64,000 nucleotides of DNA from Holophagae bacterium (GCA_029263455.1 JAJCXM010000004.1:248001-312000), one strand, 5' to 3'; shown: positions 17,522 through 26,017, counted from the stretch's first letter. The notes: generated from the letters alone by a model not told the origin. A program made the numbers and translations.

Positions 17522-18207
17522 AACGCTGCCTGGTGCTATACGTCAAATATCCGGAGCCTGGGAATGTCAAAACACGTCTCGGTCGCGATATTGGTGAACA
17601 TCGTGCGTCGGAATTGTACCGCGACATGGCCGAACGTGTTCTGACCGAGATTTATCCACTAGGACAAAGCTACGATTTGCGCATCTATTGCGATCCAACG
17701 CGAGATATTGCTTCATATAAAGCTTGGTTGGGCACCCAATTACAACTCTGCCTACAACAAGGCGACTCATTGGGTGACCGATTGCAAACGACCGTCCAAG
17801 AAGTATTTGCGCTTGAGTATGAACAAGTCATCATTATCGGTTCTGATTGTTTAGGACTTGACGAAGACATTATGAATACTTGGTTCTCCCATCTGGATCA
17901 ACGCGATATTGTCATCGGCCCCGCCCTGGATGGAGGCTATTACTTAATTGGAATGACACAGGCACACGTCGAATTATTTGATCAGATACCATGGAGTACT
18001 GATGCCGTTTTGGACGCAACCCTTGCGCGTGTCGAACACCAGGGACTCAGTCACTTGTTACTTGAAAAAAGGATCGACATTGATACCCTGGACGATTTGA
18101 CCGCGTTCAGAGAAACCTTGAATGAGGAACACTTTCTTGCCAAAAAAATCGATCGGCTGGTATTAGACCGACTTGCATCCCTTGAAGACGCCACAGACAT
18201 GGAATAG
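17518..18207 (+). CDS. DUF2064/TIGR04282-type nucleotide-diphospho-sugar transferase-like protein
   Basis: 229 residues. The start is TTG overlapping the kinase stop codon as TTGA. The N-terminus LYVKYPEPGNVKTRLG is the hallmark of the TIGR04282/DUF2064 family, followed by GDSLGDRLQ, VIIIGSDCLGLD, then VIGPALDGGYYLIG. These proteins have a GT-A nucleotide-sugar binding fold; some occur with radical SAM or arsenosugar genes, but no such gene is present here. In this operon, with a GT-C membrane enzyme and a GT2 enzyme, a role in envelope glycan or glycolipid synthesis is a fair inference. Confidence 0.87.
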   Translation: MKRCLVLYVKYPEPGNVKTRLGRDIGEHRASELYRDMAERVLTEIYPLGQSYDLRIYCDPTRDIASYKAWLGTQLQLCLQQGDSLGDRLQTTVQEVFALEYEQVIIIGSDCLGLDEDIMNTWFSHLDQRDIVIGPALDGGYYLIGMTQAHVELFDQIPWSTDAVLDATLARVEHQGLSHLLLEKRIDIDTLDDLTAFRETLNEEHFLAKKIDRLVLDRLASLEDATDME

Positions 18208-19414
18208 ATCGTCCGTCCTTTTCGCCTTGGCGTTGTTTGGATCCGTCCCCATCCTGGCGGCGAAATCACTTTTCGGACATTCGGTTATCTTTGCTTATGC
18301 GGGCATCATTGCGCTGCTCACACTTGCACACTGCTGGCGCTCGGTTAATTACCCTCGATGGCTTACCCTCGTTGGCGCTCTCATTTTCGTGTATTGGGCG
18401 CCAGATCTTTCCGATGACTATCACCGTTACCTTTGGGAAGGTTATGTTCAACAGCAGGGGTATTCGCCTTACCAAATGGCCCCTAGCGAACTTGAACTAA
18501 CGGTCAACCATTCATCCGCGGGCAAGGTCAACAACCCAGGCCTAACAGCCATTTATCCACCTCTAGCTCAGATTCTATTCCTGATTTCGTCCATCATCTA
18601 TCCCAGCATCTGGGGCTGGAAGATTCTCATTTGCCTAATCACGGCACTTGCTTATTTCAGGGACCCGTCTTCGACATTAAGACTTATGGCATTGCCTATT
18701 GTTCTAGTTGAAGGGTTTTGGAACGCACACCTGGATCTGATAGGAATATTACCTTTGCTCTTTCTCTCTGGGTCCATGGACCGTGGCAAACATTTGCGGG
18801 CCGGGATGCTTCTGGGCCTCAGTTGTGCCATCAAAATAGTACCCATTATATGGTTTCCATTTATCTGGCAAGCAACACCTAAGAACCAGCGCCTTAAATT
18901 GACATTAGGTCTATTGCTCACCTGTTTACCGCCCTTGCTTCCGTACCTAAACAATGGCTCTGATTTATTTGCATCATTCCTTACTTATACTCGCACATGG
19001 TCCTTCAACAACTTGCCCTTTCATCTCACAAGCGCCGTTCTCGATTCAAACTCAGCGCGTGTCCTGCTGGCCATTTGTTTTGCTGCTAGTTATATATTTT
19101 TGTTTTTCTGCAAGGCTTCGTGGCGGAAAAAGCTGATTAGCTGTTGGATTGCCATGATTGTTTTCAGCCCAACCTTCTACCCGTGGTACCTCCTGTGGCT
19201 GGTCCCATTCATGCGCGGCCGCGAAATTCCTTGGTTCAGTGCAAGTTACCTAGCTGCCACTCTTTCCTATACGATCCTGTTTGGATTTCGAACGACCGGT
19301 GTGTGGCAGGAATCATATTTATGGTTGATCCCTGAATGGGTGCTCTTGAGTATCTGTTTCGGCGCCATCATCTGGGTGAAACCAAACCAAACCGAGATAA
19401 AACATGATTATTGA
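18173..19414 (+). CDS. GT-C fold membrane glycosyltransferase (mannosyltransferase-like)
   Basis: 413 residues with around ten hydrophobic segments. After the second membrane helices comes APDLSDDYHRYLWEGYVQQQ, then a Y-S-P-Y motif. This acidic loop motif is typical of polyprenol-phosphate-dependent GT-C enzymes in the DUF2029/alpha-mannosyltransferase group. Other landmarks are IYPPLAQILF and FSPTFYPWYLLWLVPF. It would use a lipid-linked sugar donor on the outer face of the inner membrane. The start is TTG 18173 (or TTG 18182), overlapping the previous gene by about 30 bp; no ATG fits. The next gene overlaps its end by 11 bp. Confidence 0.82.
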   Translation: MHPLKTPQTWNRSSVLFALALFGSVPILAAKSLFGHSVIFAYAGIIALLTLAHCWRSVNYPRWLTLVGALIFVYWAPDLSDDYHRYLWEGYVQQQGYSPYQMAPSELELTVNHSSAGKVNNPGLTAIYPPLAQILFLISSIIYPSIWGWKILICLITALAYFRDPSSTLRLMALPIVLVEGFWNAHLDLIGILPLLFLSGSMDRGKHLRAGMLLGLSCAIKIVPIIWFPFIWQATPKNQRLKLTLGLLLTCLPPLLPYLNNGSDLFASFLTYTRTWSFNNLPFHLTSAVLDSNSARVLLAICFAASYIFLFFCKASWRKKLISCWIAMIVFSPTFYPWYLLWLVPFMRGREIPWFSASYLAATLSYTILFGFRTTGVWQESYLWLIPEWVLLSICFGAIIWVKPNQTEIKHDY

Positions 19415-20090
19415 CGTACTCATCCCTGCCCGCGACGAAGAGAAAGCGCTGCCCTTTGTGCTGAAAGCTTTACCCATGCATGAGTTACGGCAAGTTGTGT
19501 TGGTGAACAACGGCTCCACGGATGGGACAGCGGCTGTTGCCACAGCCCACGGTTGCCAGTTGGTCGATTGCCCAATTGCAGGTTATGGTCGCGCTTGTCT
19601 TGCCGGCATGCACTACTTGAGTCACGATCCCCCAGAAATACTTGTCTTCTTGGACGGTGACTTCAGCGATGATCCCGGCCAAATCATGAAAATCGTCCAG
19701 CCCATCATCGCCGCAAAAGCCGATTTTGTATTGGGATCTCGCACACTCGGCCAAGCTGAAAAAGGAAGTTTGACGGCCGTACAACGTTTTGGGAATGCGC
19801 TGGCAACTCGACTCGTCGAATTGTTTTGGGGACACAAATATTCGGATCTCGCCCCCTATCGAGCCATTTCATGGGACGCCCTGCAACAACTGAAAATGAC
19901 AGATCAGAATTTTGGTTGGACCATTGAGATGCAAATTAAAGCGGTGACCTCGGGATTGAGCATCACGGAAGTAAGCATGCCTTATAAACAACGTATAGGA
20001 ACTTCCAAAATATCTGGAACCGTTACAGGCAGCCTAAAAGCTGGCTACAAAATTATTTGGACCATTTTCAAATATCGCCTATTGATTTGA
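19404..20090 (+). CDS. family 2 glycosyltransferase (dolichyl-phosphate sugar synthase-like)
   Basis: 228 residues with a GT-A fold: DVLIPARDEEKALP at the N-terminus, VLVNNGSTDGTA, then FLDGDFSDDPGQI carrying the D-x-D-type metal site, and VLGSRTLG. The later FGWTIEMQIKAV and the ending KISGTVTGSLKAGYKII are characteristic of bacterial polyprenyl-phosphate glucose or mannose synthases. There is no C-terminal membrane anchor. Such an enzyme would make the lipid-linked sugar donor that the GT-C protein encoded just upstream needs, so the pair forms a coherent two-step pathway. The donor nucleotide sugar is not determinable. Confidence 0.88.
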   Translation: MIIDVLIPARDEEKALPFVLKALPMHELRQVVLVNNGSTDGTAAVATAHGCQLVDCPIAGYGRACLAGMHYLSHDPPEILVFLDGDFSDDPGQIMKIVQPIIAAKADFVLGSRTLGQAEKGSLTAVQRFGNALATRLVELFWGHKYSDLAPYRAISWDALQQLKMTDQNFGWTIEMQIKAVTSGLSITEVSMPYKQRIGTSKISGTVTGSLKAGYKIIWTIFKYRLLI

Positions 20091-20135
20091 CCACAAGCGT
20101 TGAACTGATATGATCCCGAAGTTTAGGAGTCATCA

Positions 20136-20825
20136 ATGGGCGCATTCGTCTTTACCATGCTGTTATTTTTTGGATTCATTGCGCTCGCGCTTTTGTTTGC
20201 CGTTATTTCCTCATGGAAGCGAAGGTCTTCGCGACGGAAGCTGTTGGCTGTATTTCTAGAATACAATGACCATTCAGATTTGCAAATTGTGATTAAGTGG
20301 ATACAAGCCGTTCAACACGATCGCCGATTACTTGAAGCTCTTGAGTACCTAGAAACGATCAAAGAACTTAAACTCGCCAAAGAATTGTTTCATGCTGTCG
20401 GCGAAAGCCAGGATCGTTCAGTGCAAATGACAATATTGAGAATTTACCGCGCATTAGGTGACGAGCGTAGCGTGGCAATGGCAAGAAGCCTTCAGCAGAA
20501 TTTCACCCATGATGATGCCGTCATTGACGCCTTCTGCGGCACCTTACTTGACCAAGGCCTTGCCGACGAGGTCAAACCGATCCTTGAACAACGCCTGGCG
20601 AAGAAGATTCGCGGCACCACGTTCAGTGGGCATTGGGCCCACATGCTGGCGGAACAGGGTCAAATTGACGAAGCGATGAGCATTTGGACCAAAGTCGAAC
20701 TGCAGGAACGGACCCTATTCGAAAATTCGTTGGCCCAGCCAAACAAAAGTTTGATCGAAGCCCAATGGAAACGCACCCGCACGCTGATGGAACGTTACGG
20801 CAAGGCTCACACAACCAAGGGCTGA
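20136..20825 (+). CDS. membrane-anchored TPR-like hypothetical protein
   Basis: 229 residues with a TTTAGGAGT ribosome site before ATG 20136. A single N-terminal membrane helix (about residues 3-26) is followed by basic residues (KRRSSRRK). This predicts an N-out/C-in anchor and a cytoplasmic helical-repeat domain (ALEYLETIKELKLAKELFHA, then ILRIYRALGDERSVAMA, then HMLAEQGQIDEAMSIW). No catalytic motif is seen. It is the last gene of the kinase/glycosyltransferase operon and might tether or scaffold the soluble TPR-kinase at the membrane; that link is inference from position and shared repeat type. Confidence 0.72.
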   Translation: MGAFVFTMLLFFGFIALALLFAVISSWKRRSSRRKLLAVFLEYNDHSDLQIVIKWIQAVQHDRRLLEALEYLETIKELKLAKELFHAVGESQDRSVQMTILRIYRALGDERSVAMARSLQQNFTHDDAVIDAFCGTLLDQGLADEVKPILEQRLAKKIRGTTFSGHWAHMLAEQGQIDEAMSIWTKVELQERTLFENSLAQPNKSLIEAQWKRTRTLMERYGKAHTTKG

Positions 20826-21190
20826 GATATCTCATCAATTGGAAAAAGATTATCACTAGTGACGTACATAATGAGGTCCTCCACCTTTAGCATGACAAGC
20901 GAAACAGCCCACGCTGAGGCACACGACGAATGATCCAAGTCAAAATCCTCACCTTGGACGATTGCGTGTTGGCCCGAACGACTAACACATTGGCTGTGCA
21001 CAGAATCAACACCTACGTGGCACAGAGCGCATTGTCCGGGCCACAAGACAAGGCGCTTATATGTATAGAACAAGGTCTGGTTGGGCACCTCAAACCTGGT
21101 GGGTCCTTGCGCTGGAAAGCCTCCTAGCACCTGATGTTCAGCATCAATCAGCAAAATGACTTCAGAAATTACATCGGCGATGACCTGCAT
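20807..21190 (-). pseudogene. doubtful ORF with a CxxCH motif; possible cytochrome c remnant
   Basis: A 127-codon minus-strand frame that ends 19 bp inside the end of the upstream plus-strand gene. It contains one heme-attachment motif, C-A-L-C-H. About 55 codons later a second one (C-F-A-C-H followed by A-K-G-G-G) is readable only in another frame, in the DNA just after the in-frame segment DFDLDHSSC. Two such motifs in different frames could be a frameshifted small multiheme cytochrome. There is no signal peptide and no clear ribosome site. A chance ORF is equally possible. Confidence 0.2.
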
Positions 21191-21353
21191 ATAGACCCTC
21201 TCATTCGTTATCCTAACGCTGATTCGTGTCTTGAGGCTATTGCATATGAGACGCAGCTAGCTAGTTAAAACGTGTTTCTGAGCAAGGATCTATGCTGAAA
21301 TAGTTGGGGGCGCCTTCGACATGAATGACAAAACGGCTGGAGCAACTAAGTAG
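20826..21353. other. 528 bp stretch without a confident gene
   Basis: The stretch between the TPR-like membrane protein and the DUF2231-like gene. On the plus strand one frame is open from 20918 but is interrupted by TAG at 21125-21127 and TAA at 21266-21268, giving two short pieces without recognisable features. On the minus strand it holds the doubtful CxxCH frame described separately. I see no tRNA, no strong hairpin with a T-run and no clear promoter. It may be decayed coding sequence. Confidence 0.5.
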
Positions 21354-21761
21354 ATGGAATGGCACGCAGTAGCCGTCCATGTGCCTATGGTGATCTGGCC
21401 TGCTGGCTGCATCGTATTAGCGGTTTCGTTGCACCAACGCGCCAATATCCTATTGCCCTATGCATGGTTTCTGCTTGGATTTTCTGCCTTATGGTCGATT
21501 GTTACGGCGCTAACAGGCCAAGCGGAGTTCATGCAACTAGATAAAGCTCAGCAAGTTTTAATGCATCAGCATCAAACTCTAGGGAACTTGATCCCCTGGT
21601 TGAACACACCCCTTGTCCTGCTAAGAATTCACTTCAAATTGATCGGCAAGACAGCTCCGGAATGGATTTGGCTGATCCCCTGCATCGCGGTAACTGTGCT
21701 GCTTTGGACAACCGGGTTATTAGGCACGTTAGCGATCTACCAACTCGGAATCCTGCTTTGA
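21354..21761 (+). CDS. DUF2231-like small membrane protein
   Basis: 135 residues with four predicted membrane helices. The N-terminal EWHAVAVHVPMVIWPAG matches the H-x-x-x-V-H-x-P pattern of DUF2231 proteins. A second histidine-rich loop, VLMHQHQTLGNLI, lies between helices 2 and 3, and could bind a metal or heme. Family members often neighbour respiratory or cytochrome genes, which fits the possible cytochrome remnant next to it. No strong ribosome site is seen before ATG 21354. Function is unknown. The tRNA cluster begins about 100 bp downstream. Confidence 0.7.
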   Translation: MEWHAVAVHVPMVIWPAGCIVLAVSLHQRANILLPYAWFLLGFSALWSIVTALTGQAEFMQLDKAQQVLMHQHQTLGNLIPWLNTPLVLLRIHFKLIGKTAPEWIWLIPCIAVTVLLWTTGLLGTLAIYQLGILL

Positions 21762-21793
21762 ACGGAAAATGCAAATGGATACAGTTTTTCATC

Positions 21794-21822
21794 TTGCTAG
21801 AGACATTCTGCTGTGGTAGCGT
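21794..21822 (+). promoter_or_regulatory. candidate sigma70 promoter of the tRNA-tuf cluster
   Basis: TTGCTA at 21794-21799 and TAGCGT at 21817-21822 are separated by 17 bases, about 45 bases before the mature 5' end of tRNA-Tyr. It is the best hexamer pair in this gap but is not a strong consensus match. Confidence 0.35.
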
Positions 21823-21867
21823 ATGGGTCTTGCTGTGCCGGGGCTTCCAGTCGCGGTGCAACGATGT

Positions 21868-21953
21868 GGGGAAATTCCAGAGTGGCCAAATGGGGCAGAC
21901 TGTAAATCTGCTGGCGTTCGCCTTCGGTGGTTCGAATCCGCCTTTCCCCACCA
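21868..21953 (+). tRNA. tRNA-Tyr (anticodon GTA)
   Basis: The acceptor stem GGGGAAA pairs with TTTCCCC, followed by discriminator A and encoded CCA. The anticodon loop in CAGACTGTAAATCTG gives GTA. A long variable arm, usual for bacterial tRNA-Tyr, is present. The T-arm GGTGG-TTCGAAT-CCGCC is intact. It is the first member of the Tyr-Gly-Thr-tuf cluster, a common bacterial arrangement. Confidence 0.96.
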
Positions 21954-21964
21954 AAACGAAATAA

Positions 21965-22041
21965 GCGGGAATAGCTCAGTTGGCTAGAGCATTAGCCTTC
22001 CAAGCTAAGGGTCGCGGGTTCGAATCCCGTTTCCCGCTCCA
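21965..22041 (+). tRNA. tRNA-Gly (anticodon TCC)
   Basis: The acceptor stem GCGGGAA pairs with TTCCCGC, then T and encoded CCA. The anticodon stem-loop TTAGC-CTTCCAA-GCTAA gives TCC. The D-arm AGCTCAGTTGG and T-arm GCGGG-TTCGAAT-CCCGT are canonical. It starts 11 bp after tRNA-Tyr, so the two are probably processed from one transcript. Confidence 0.96.
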
Positions 22042-22055
22042 TCGATTAATTTCGA

Positions 22056-22130
<75 letters not shown>

Positions 22131-22182
22131 TCGTATTATCGGACAAAAACACGAATGACAGATGTTTTAGGAGCATGGCATC

Positions 22183-23367
22183 ATGGGTAAACAAAAATTC
22201 GATCGCAGTAAGCCACACGTCAACATTGGGACGATCGGCCACGTAGACCACGGCAAAACTACACTGACCGCAGCTATTACAAAAATTCTTGCTGACCAGG
22301 GCCTGGCAGATTTTGCCGCATATGATCAGATTGATAATGCGCCAGAAGAGCGCGAGCGTGGTATTACCATCAACACGGCACACGTGGAGTATCAAACTGA
22401 GGCCCGGCACTACGCACACGTAGATTGTCCCGGACACGCTGACTATGTAAAGAACATGATCACGGGCGCTGCCCAAATGGATGGTGCCATCTTGGTTGTA
22501 TCCGCAGCGGACGGCCCCATGCCACAGACACGAGAGCATATACTGCTCGCGCGTCAGGTACAGGTTCCTTATGTAGTTGTATTCATGAACAAGACCGATC
22601 AGGTAGATGATCCGGAATTGTTGGAGCTCGTAGAAATGGAAGTAAGAGACTTGCTAACCAGCTACGAATTCCCGGGCGACGACATCCCTATTATCATGGG
22701 TTCTGCCTTGAAGGCCCTTGAGGGTGATGAAGAGCAGACAGCCAACATCATGGCATTGATGAAAGCCGTAGACGAATATATCCCAACTCCTGAGCGTGCT
22801 TTGGACAAACCTTTCTTGATGCCCATCGAGGACATCTTTTCAATCTCTGGTCGCGGCACGGTCGTAACTGGACGTATTGAGCAAGGCGTTGTCAATGTGG
22901 GTGAAGAAGTCGAGATCGTGGGCATCCGCGATACGCAAAAGAAAGTCGTAACCGGTGTGGAAATGTTCCGCAAGTTATTGGACCGCGGCGAAGCGGGCGA
23001 TAACGTTGGTTTGCTTATTCGCAGCACGGACAAGAACGACGTTGAGCGTGGTCAAGTTTGCTCGAAACCGGGTTCTATTACGCCTCACACTGATTTCAAA
23101 GGTGAAGTCTACATTCTGTCGAAAGACGAGGGTGGTCGTCACACGCCTTTCTTCCATGGTTATCGCCCACAGTTCTACTTCCGCACAACGGACGTGACTG
23201 GGGTTGCTACCTTGCCAGAAGGAACTGAAATGGTGATGCCAGGCGACAACTTGGAGCTCGTAGTCAAGTTGATCACACCGATCGCGATGGACAAAGGTTT
23301 GCGTTTCGCTATTCGCGAAGGTGGCAAGACCATTGGCGCAGGAACTGTGACTGATATCATCAGCTAA
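22183..23367 (+). CDS. tuf: translation elongation factor Tu
   Basis: 394 residues, the usual length. EF-Tu is the cytoplasmic GTPase that brings aminoacyl-tRNA to the ribosomal A site. The G1 loop GHVDHGKT is at residues 19-26, the switch I element RGITIN is present, as are DCPGHADY (G3), NKTD (G4, instead of the commoner N-K-V/C-D) and G-S-A-L (G5). Domains 2 and 3 are complete (GRGTVVTGR; the end [10 protein letters not shown]). A TTTAGGAGC ribosome site precedes the ATG. It sits directly downstream of the Tyr-Gly-Thr tRNAs, as in many bacteria, and is followed by a hairpin terminator before tRNA-Trp. Confidence 0.98.
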   Translation: MGKQKFDRSKPHVNIGTIGHVDHGKTTLTAAITKILADQGLADFAAYDQIDNAPEERERGITINTAHVEYQTEARHYAHVDCPGHADYVKNMITGAAQMDGAILVVSAADGPMPQTREHILLARQVQVPYVVVFMNKTDQVDDPELLELVEMEVRDLLTSYEFPGDDIPIIMGSALKALEGDEEQTANIMALMKAVDEYIPTPERALDKPFLMPIEDIFSISGRGTVVTGRIEQGVVNVGEEVEIVGIRDTQKKVVTGVEMFRKLLDRGEAGDNVGLLIRSTDKNDVERGQVCSKPGSITPHTDFKGEVYILSKDEGGRHTPFFHGYRPQFYFRTTDVTGVATLPEGTEMVMPGDNLELVVKLITPIAMDKGLRFAIREGGKTIGAGTVTDIIS

Positions 23368-23384
23368 TTATGTGTCATTTAACC

Positions 23385-23417
23385 CCCTCGCTGTCGGTTA
23401 ACGTCGGCGAGGGTTTT
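23385..23417 (+). terminator. hairpin with T-run after tuf
   Basis: CCCTCGC (23385-23391) pairs with GCGAGGG (23407-23413), with TTTT immediately after. It lies between the tuf stop and tRNA-Trp, so it may separate or attenuate tuf and the trpT-secE-nusG transcript. Confidence 0.7.
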
Positions 23418-23424
23418 CACGTCT

Positions 23425-23500
23425 AGGGGCATAGCTCAGTTGGTAGAGCGACGGTCTCCAAAACCGTAGGCCGCGGGTTCGAATCCTGCTGCCCCTGCCA
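23425..23500 (+). tRNA. tRNA-Trp (anticodon CCA)
   Basis: The acceptor stem AGGGGCA pairs with TGCCCCT, then G and encoded CCA. The anticodon stem ACGGT/ACCGT encloses CTCCAAA, giving CCA. It lies between tuf and secE, a conserved position in many bacteria. Confidence 0.96.
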
Positions 23501-23530
23501 AAATCATTCAATAAGTATTGGAGACATCGC

Positions 23531-23713
23531 GTGAGCAACCTCGCAACCTTCTTGATCGACTGCAAAAAAGAACTGAAGAAAGTTCATTGGCCAGACAAGC
23601 CTACTGTCATGCACACCAGTATGATTGTTGGCATCTGTTCTGCCATCTTTGCTGGTTTCCTCTATCTGGTTGACATCGGTCTCGCACAACTGTTCAAAGC
23701 CCTGATCTACTGA
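23531..23713 (+). CDS. secE: protein translocase subunit SecE
   Basis: 60 residues with a GTG start at 23531. SecE clamps the SecY channel in the inner membrane. The amphipathic segment DCKKELKKVHWPDKPTVM is the SecE hallmark, followed by a single membrane helix (about residues 30-52). This is the minimal one-helix form found outside the enterics. It is preceded by tRNA-Trp; rpmG, often found here, is missing. nusG follows 23 bp downstream. Confidence 0.93.
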   Translation: MSNLATFLIDCKKELKKVHWPDKPTVMHTSMIVGICSAIFAGFLYLVDIGLAQLFKALIY

Positions 23714-23736
23714 TCAGGTAAAACGGAGCAAACTCA

Positions 23737-24273
23737 ATGTCCGAATCCCCCATGCGGTGGTATATCGTACACACCTATTCAGGATATGAAGATAAAGTCA
23801 AAGACAGCCTTGAACAACGGTTCGAGGGTCTAGGCAAAGACGAACTTCTTGACCAGGTGTTGATTCCAACCGAAAGCGTTATGGAAATGAAGAACGGGAA
23901 AAAGGTGGTCACCACCAAGAAACTTTTCCCGGGCTACATCTATATTCATATGCATTTAACAGACGAAGGCTGGCACGTTGTAAAGAACACGCCACGCGTG
24001 ACGGGTTTTGTAGGCGGCAGGAATCCATCTCCACTATCAGATGAAGAGATTGAGTCTATCCTGAATCAAGTTCAGATGGCCCAAGAGAAACCCAAGCCCA
24101 AATACTCATTCGACAAGGATGAGCAGATTAAGATCATCGACGGACCATTTTCCAATTTTATTGGCAGCGTTGATGAAGTGAATATTGACAAAGGAACGCT
24201 GAAAGTCATGGTGACTATCTTCGGTCGCTCGACGCCCGTTGAACTCAGCTTCCACGAAGTCGAAAAGATTTAG
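23737..24273 (+). CDS. nusG: transcription termination/antitermination factor NusG
   Basis: 178 residues, normal length. The N-terminal NGN domain starts with MRWYIVHTYSGYEDKVKDSL and includes KKLFPGYIYIHM. The C-terminal KOW domain reads IKIIDGPFSNFIGSVDEVN and VMVTIFGRSTPVELSFHEVE. NusG binds the RNA polymerase clamp and links it to Rho or the ribosome. It is in the secE-nusG-rplK order typical of bacteria. Confidence 0.97.
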   Translation: MSESPMRWYIVHTYSGYEDKVKDSLEQRFEGLGKDELLDQVLIPTESVMEMKNGKKVVTTKKLFPGYIYIHMHLTDEGWHVVKNTPRVTGFVGGRNPSPLSDEEIESILNQVQMAQEKPKPKYSFDKDEQIKIIDGPFSNFIGSVDEVNIDKGTLKVMVTIFGRSTPVELSFHEVEKI

Positions 24274-24283
24274 AGGTTAAGCC

Positions 24284-24712
24284 ATGGCCAAGAAAATTAC
24301 CGGATTCATTAAGCTCCAGCTCCCCAGCAGTCAAGCCACGCCTGCGCCTCCTGTAGGCCCAGCACTGGGACAACATGGTGTAAACATCATGGAGTTCGTC
24401 AAAGCGTTTAACGCGCGGACATCCCAAAACCCCGGCCTGATCGTGCCTGTTGTCATCACAGTTTTTGCCGATCGATCCTTTACATTCGAGATCAAGACGC
24501 CTCCAGCAGGCGTGTTAATCAAGAAAATATTGGGCTTGGCAAGTGGATCTGCGGAGCCCAACAAGACCAAAGTGGGCAAGCTCACACAAGCGCAACTCGA
24601 AGAGATTGCCCTAACCAAAATGCCTGATCTAAACACGACTGACATCGAAGCCGCAAAGCGCATGATCGCAGGATCTGCTCGCGCCATGGGTGTGGAAGTC
24701 GATCGCGTTTGA
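24284..24712 (+). CDS. rplK: 50S ribosomal protein L11
   Basis: 142 residues, full length. The N-terminal domain has [20 protein letters not shown] with the proline-rich turn. The RNA-binding C-terminal domain has [18 protein letters not shown] and ends in [17 protein letters not shown]11 forms the GTPase-associated centre with 23S rRNA. It starts 10 bp after nusG and is followed by an unusual 77 bp gap with a hairpin before rplA. Confidence 0.97.
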   Translation: MAKKITGFIKLQLPSSQATPAPPVGPALGQHGVNIMEFVKAFNARTSQNPGLIVPVVITVFADRSFTFEIKTPPAGVLIKKILGLASGSAEPNKTKVGKLTQAQLEEIALTKMPDLNTTDIEAAKRMIAGSARAMGVEVDRV

Positions 24713-24724
24713 ATCAGAATTCTT

Positions 24725-24751
24725 CGATTGTGGTCACCACTCCTACAATCG
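24725..24751 (+). promoter_or_regulatory. conserved-looking hairpin between rplK and rplA
   Basis: CGATTGT (24725-24731) pairs perfectly with ACAATCG (24745-24751). Two further G-C pairs are possible inside with a bulged T. The hairpin is about 38 bases before the rplA start in an otherwise tightly packed operon. L1 is known to repress its own operon by binding mRNA, so an L1 site is a possibility; I cannot match it to the 23S target by eye. Confidence 0.35.
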
Positions 24752-24789
24752 TCGTAACCCCGAGTGGAAGAGTCTAAGAAGGAGGTTGT

Positions 24790-25488
24790 ATGCCCCGTAG
24801 AAGCAAAAGGTATCACAATGCCGCCTCCAAGCTTGATGCTCGTCCTTACGATCTCATTGATGGGATCGACATTCTAATGAATATGGACACAGCCAAGTTT
24901 GACGAAACCGTGGAAATTGCCATGCGTTTGGCCGTCGACCCTAGACGTGCTGACCAAATGGTGCGCGGAACCGTTCAATTACCACACGGCACCGGCCGAA
25001 CAAAAAAAGTTCTGGTCATTGCCGATGGTGAGCGAATGAAAGTGGCAGAGGAAGCGGGCGCCGATATCGTTGCGGGAGAGGAAATTGTCGAGAAGATACT
25101 CGGCGGATTTCTCGACTTCGACGCCGTTGTCGCAACTCCTCCAACCATGCGTTTCGTCGGGAAACTTGGCAAGGTGTTAGGCCCAAGGGGACTGATGCCG
25201 AACCCGAAAACGGGAACGGTAACCATGGACGTCGCGAAGGCCGTCAAGGAGATCAAAGCAGGCAAAGTAGCCTACAAGGTCGACAAGACAGGTATCGTCC
25301 ACGCACCCATCGGTAAGAGGTCATTCAGCAGCCAACAGCTTGTCGAGAACGCGAACGCCCTGATCGGAAGTGTCACTCGAGCTAAACCCTCGGGAGCAAA
25401 AGGCACTTATATCAAAAGCATTCACATTAGCTCAACCATGAGCCCTGGAATCGAAATCGATGCCACGGTTAGCATGGCCGTCGCTTAG
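24790..25488 (+). CDS. rplA: 50S ribosomal protein L1
   Basis: 232 residues. L1 forms the mobile stalk at the ribosomal E site. The family signature [20 protein letters not shown] with KTGTVT is intact, as is [20 protein letters not shown] near the N-terminus. A strong AAGGAGG ribosome site precedes ATG 24790. The 77 bp gap to rplK holds a hairpin that may be an autogenous control site; the gap to rplJ is only 10 bp. Confidence 0.97.
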   Translation: MPRRSKRYHNAASKLDARPYDLIDGIDILMNMDTAKFDETVEIAMRLAVDPRRADQMVRGTVQLPHGTGRTKKVLVIADGERMKVAEEAGADIVAGEEIVEKILGGFLDFDAVVATPPTMRFVGKLGKVLGPRGLMPNPKTGTVTMDVAKAVKEIKAGKVAYKVDKTGIVHAPIGKRSFSSQQLVENANALIGSVTRAKPSGAKGTYIKSIHISSTMSPGIEIDATVSMAVA

Positions 25489-25498
25489 GAGGACCTTA

Positions 25499-26017
25499 AT
25501 GGACAAGCAATCCAAACATGAGACGGTTAAAGCGCTCAAGGACGAGCTCAAGGAACTCGATTCGATTTTCTTGTGTAACTTTAAGGGCATGACGGTTGCG
25601 AGGGACACCACCCTGCGTCGCGATCTACGCGAACAAGGTGCCACCTATCGTGTCGTCAAGAACACGCTGTTGAAGCTGGCTTTTGCCGATTCGGAATTTG
25701 CTCAGCTCAACGATCAACTAAGCGGCAATACCGCGATGGCTTTTCATGAAGAAGACATCTTAGGTCTTGCCAAACTGATCGCAAAAGCTGCGAAAGATAA
25801 CGAGAAATTTGAATTCAAAGCAGGCGTCGTCCAAGGAAAAGTAATTGATATCAATGACTTAGAGACATTAGCCAACTTGCCTTCGAAAGAAGCGCTGGTT
25901 GCTAAACTCATGTACTTGATGAATTACCCGATCCAAGGACTGGCGACGGCGTTGAACGGGATTACTCGTAATTTCGTGGTCGTACTTGATCAGATCAAAC
26001 AACAAAAAGAACAGTAA
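25499..26017 (+). CDS. rplJ: 50S ribosomal protein L10
   Basis: 172 residues from ATG 25499, chosen because TAGGAGGA sits at 25486-25493 and MDKQSKHETVKALKDEL is the normal L10 N-terminus; a longer frame to 25460 would lie inside rplA. Motifs include FKGMTVARDTTLRRDLRE and YRVVKNTLLKLA. L10 is the base of the L7/L12 stalk. The short 10 bp leader leaves no room for the classic long L10-binding leader, so autoregulation, if present, would have to use a site in rplA. Confidence 0.96.
   Translation: MDKQSKHETVKALKDELKELDSIFLCNFKGMTVARDTTLRRDLREQGATYRVVKNTLLKLAFADSEFAQLNDQLSGNTAMAFHEEDILGLAKLIAKAAKDNEKFEFKAGVVQGKVIDINDLETLANLPSKEALVAKLMYLMNYPIQGLATALNGITRNFVVVLDQIKQQKEQ

Noticed and set aside
20930-21127. 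Plus-strand ORF continuing in frame to a second short ORF at 21134-21268
   Set aside because: Interrupted by TAG, no ribosome site and no recognisable motif; not strong enough to call a gene.
21634-21954. 106-codon minus-strand ORF
   Set aside because: It covers the complement of tRNA-Tyr and the end of the DUF2231-like gene; the apparent protein is translated tRNA sequence, a common false call.
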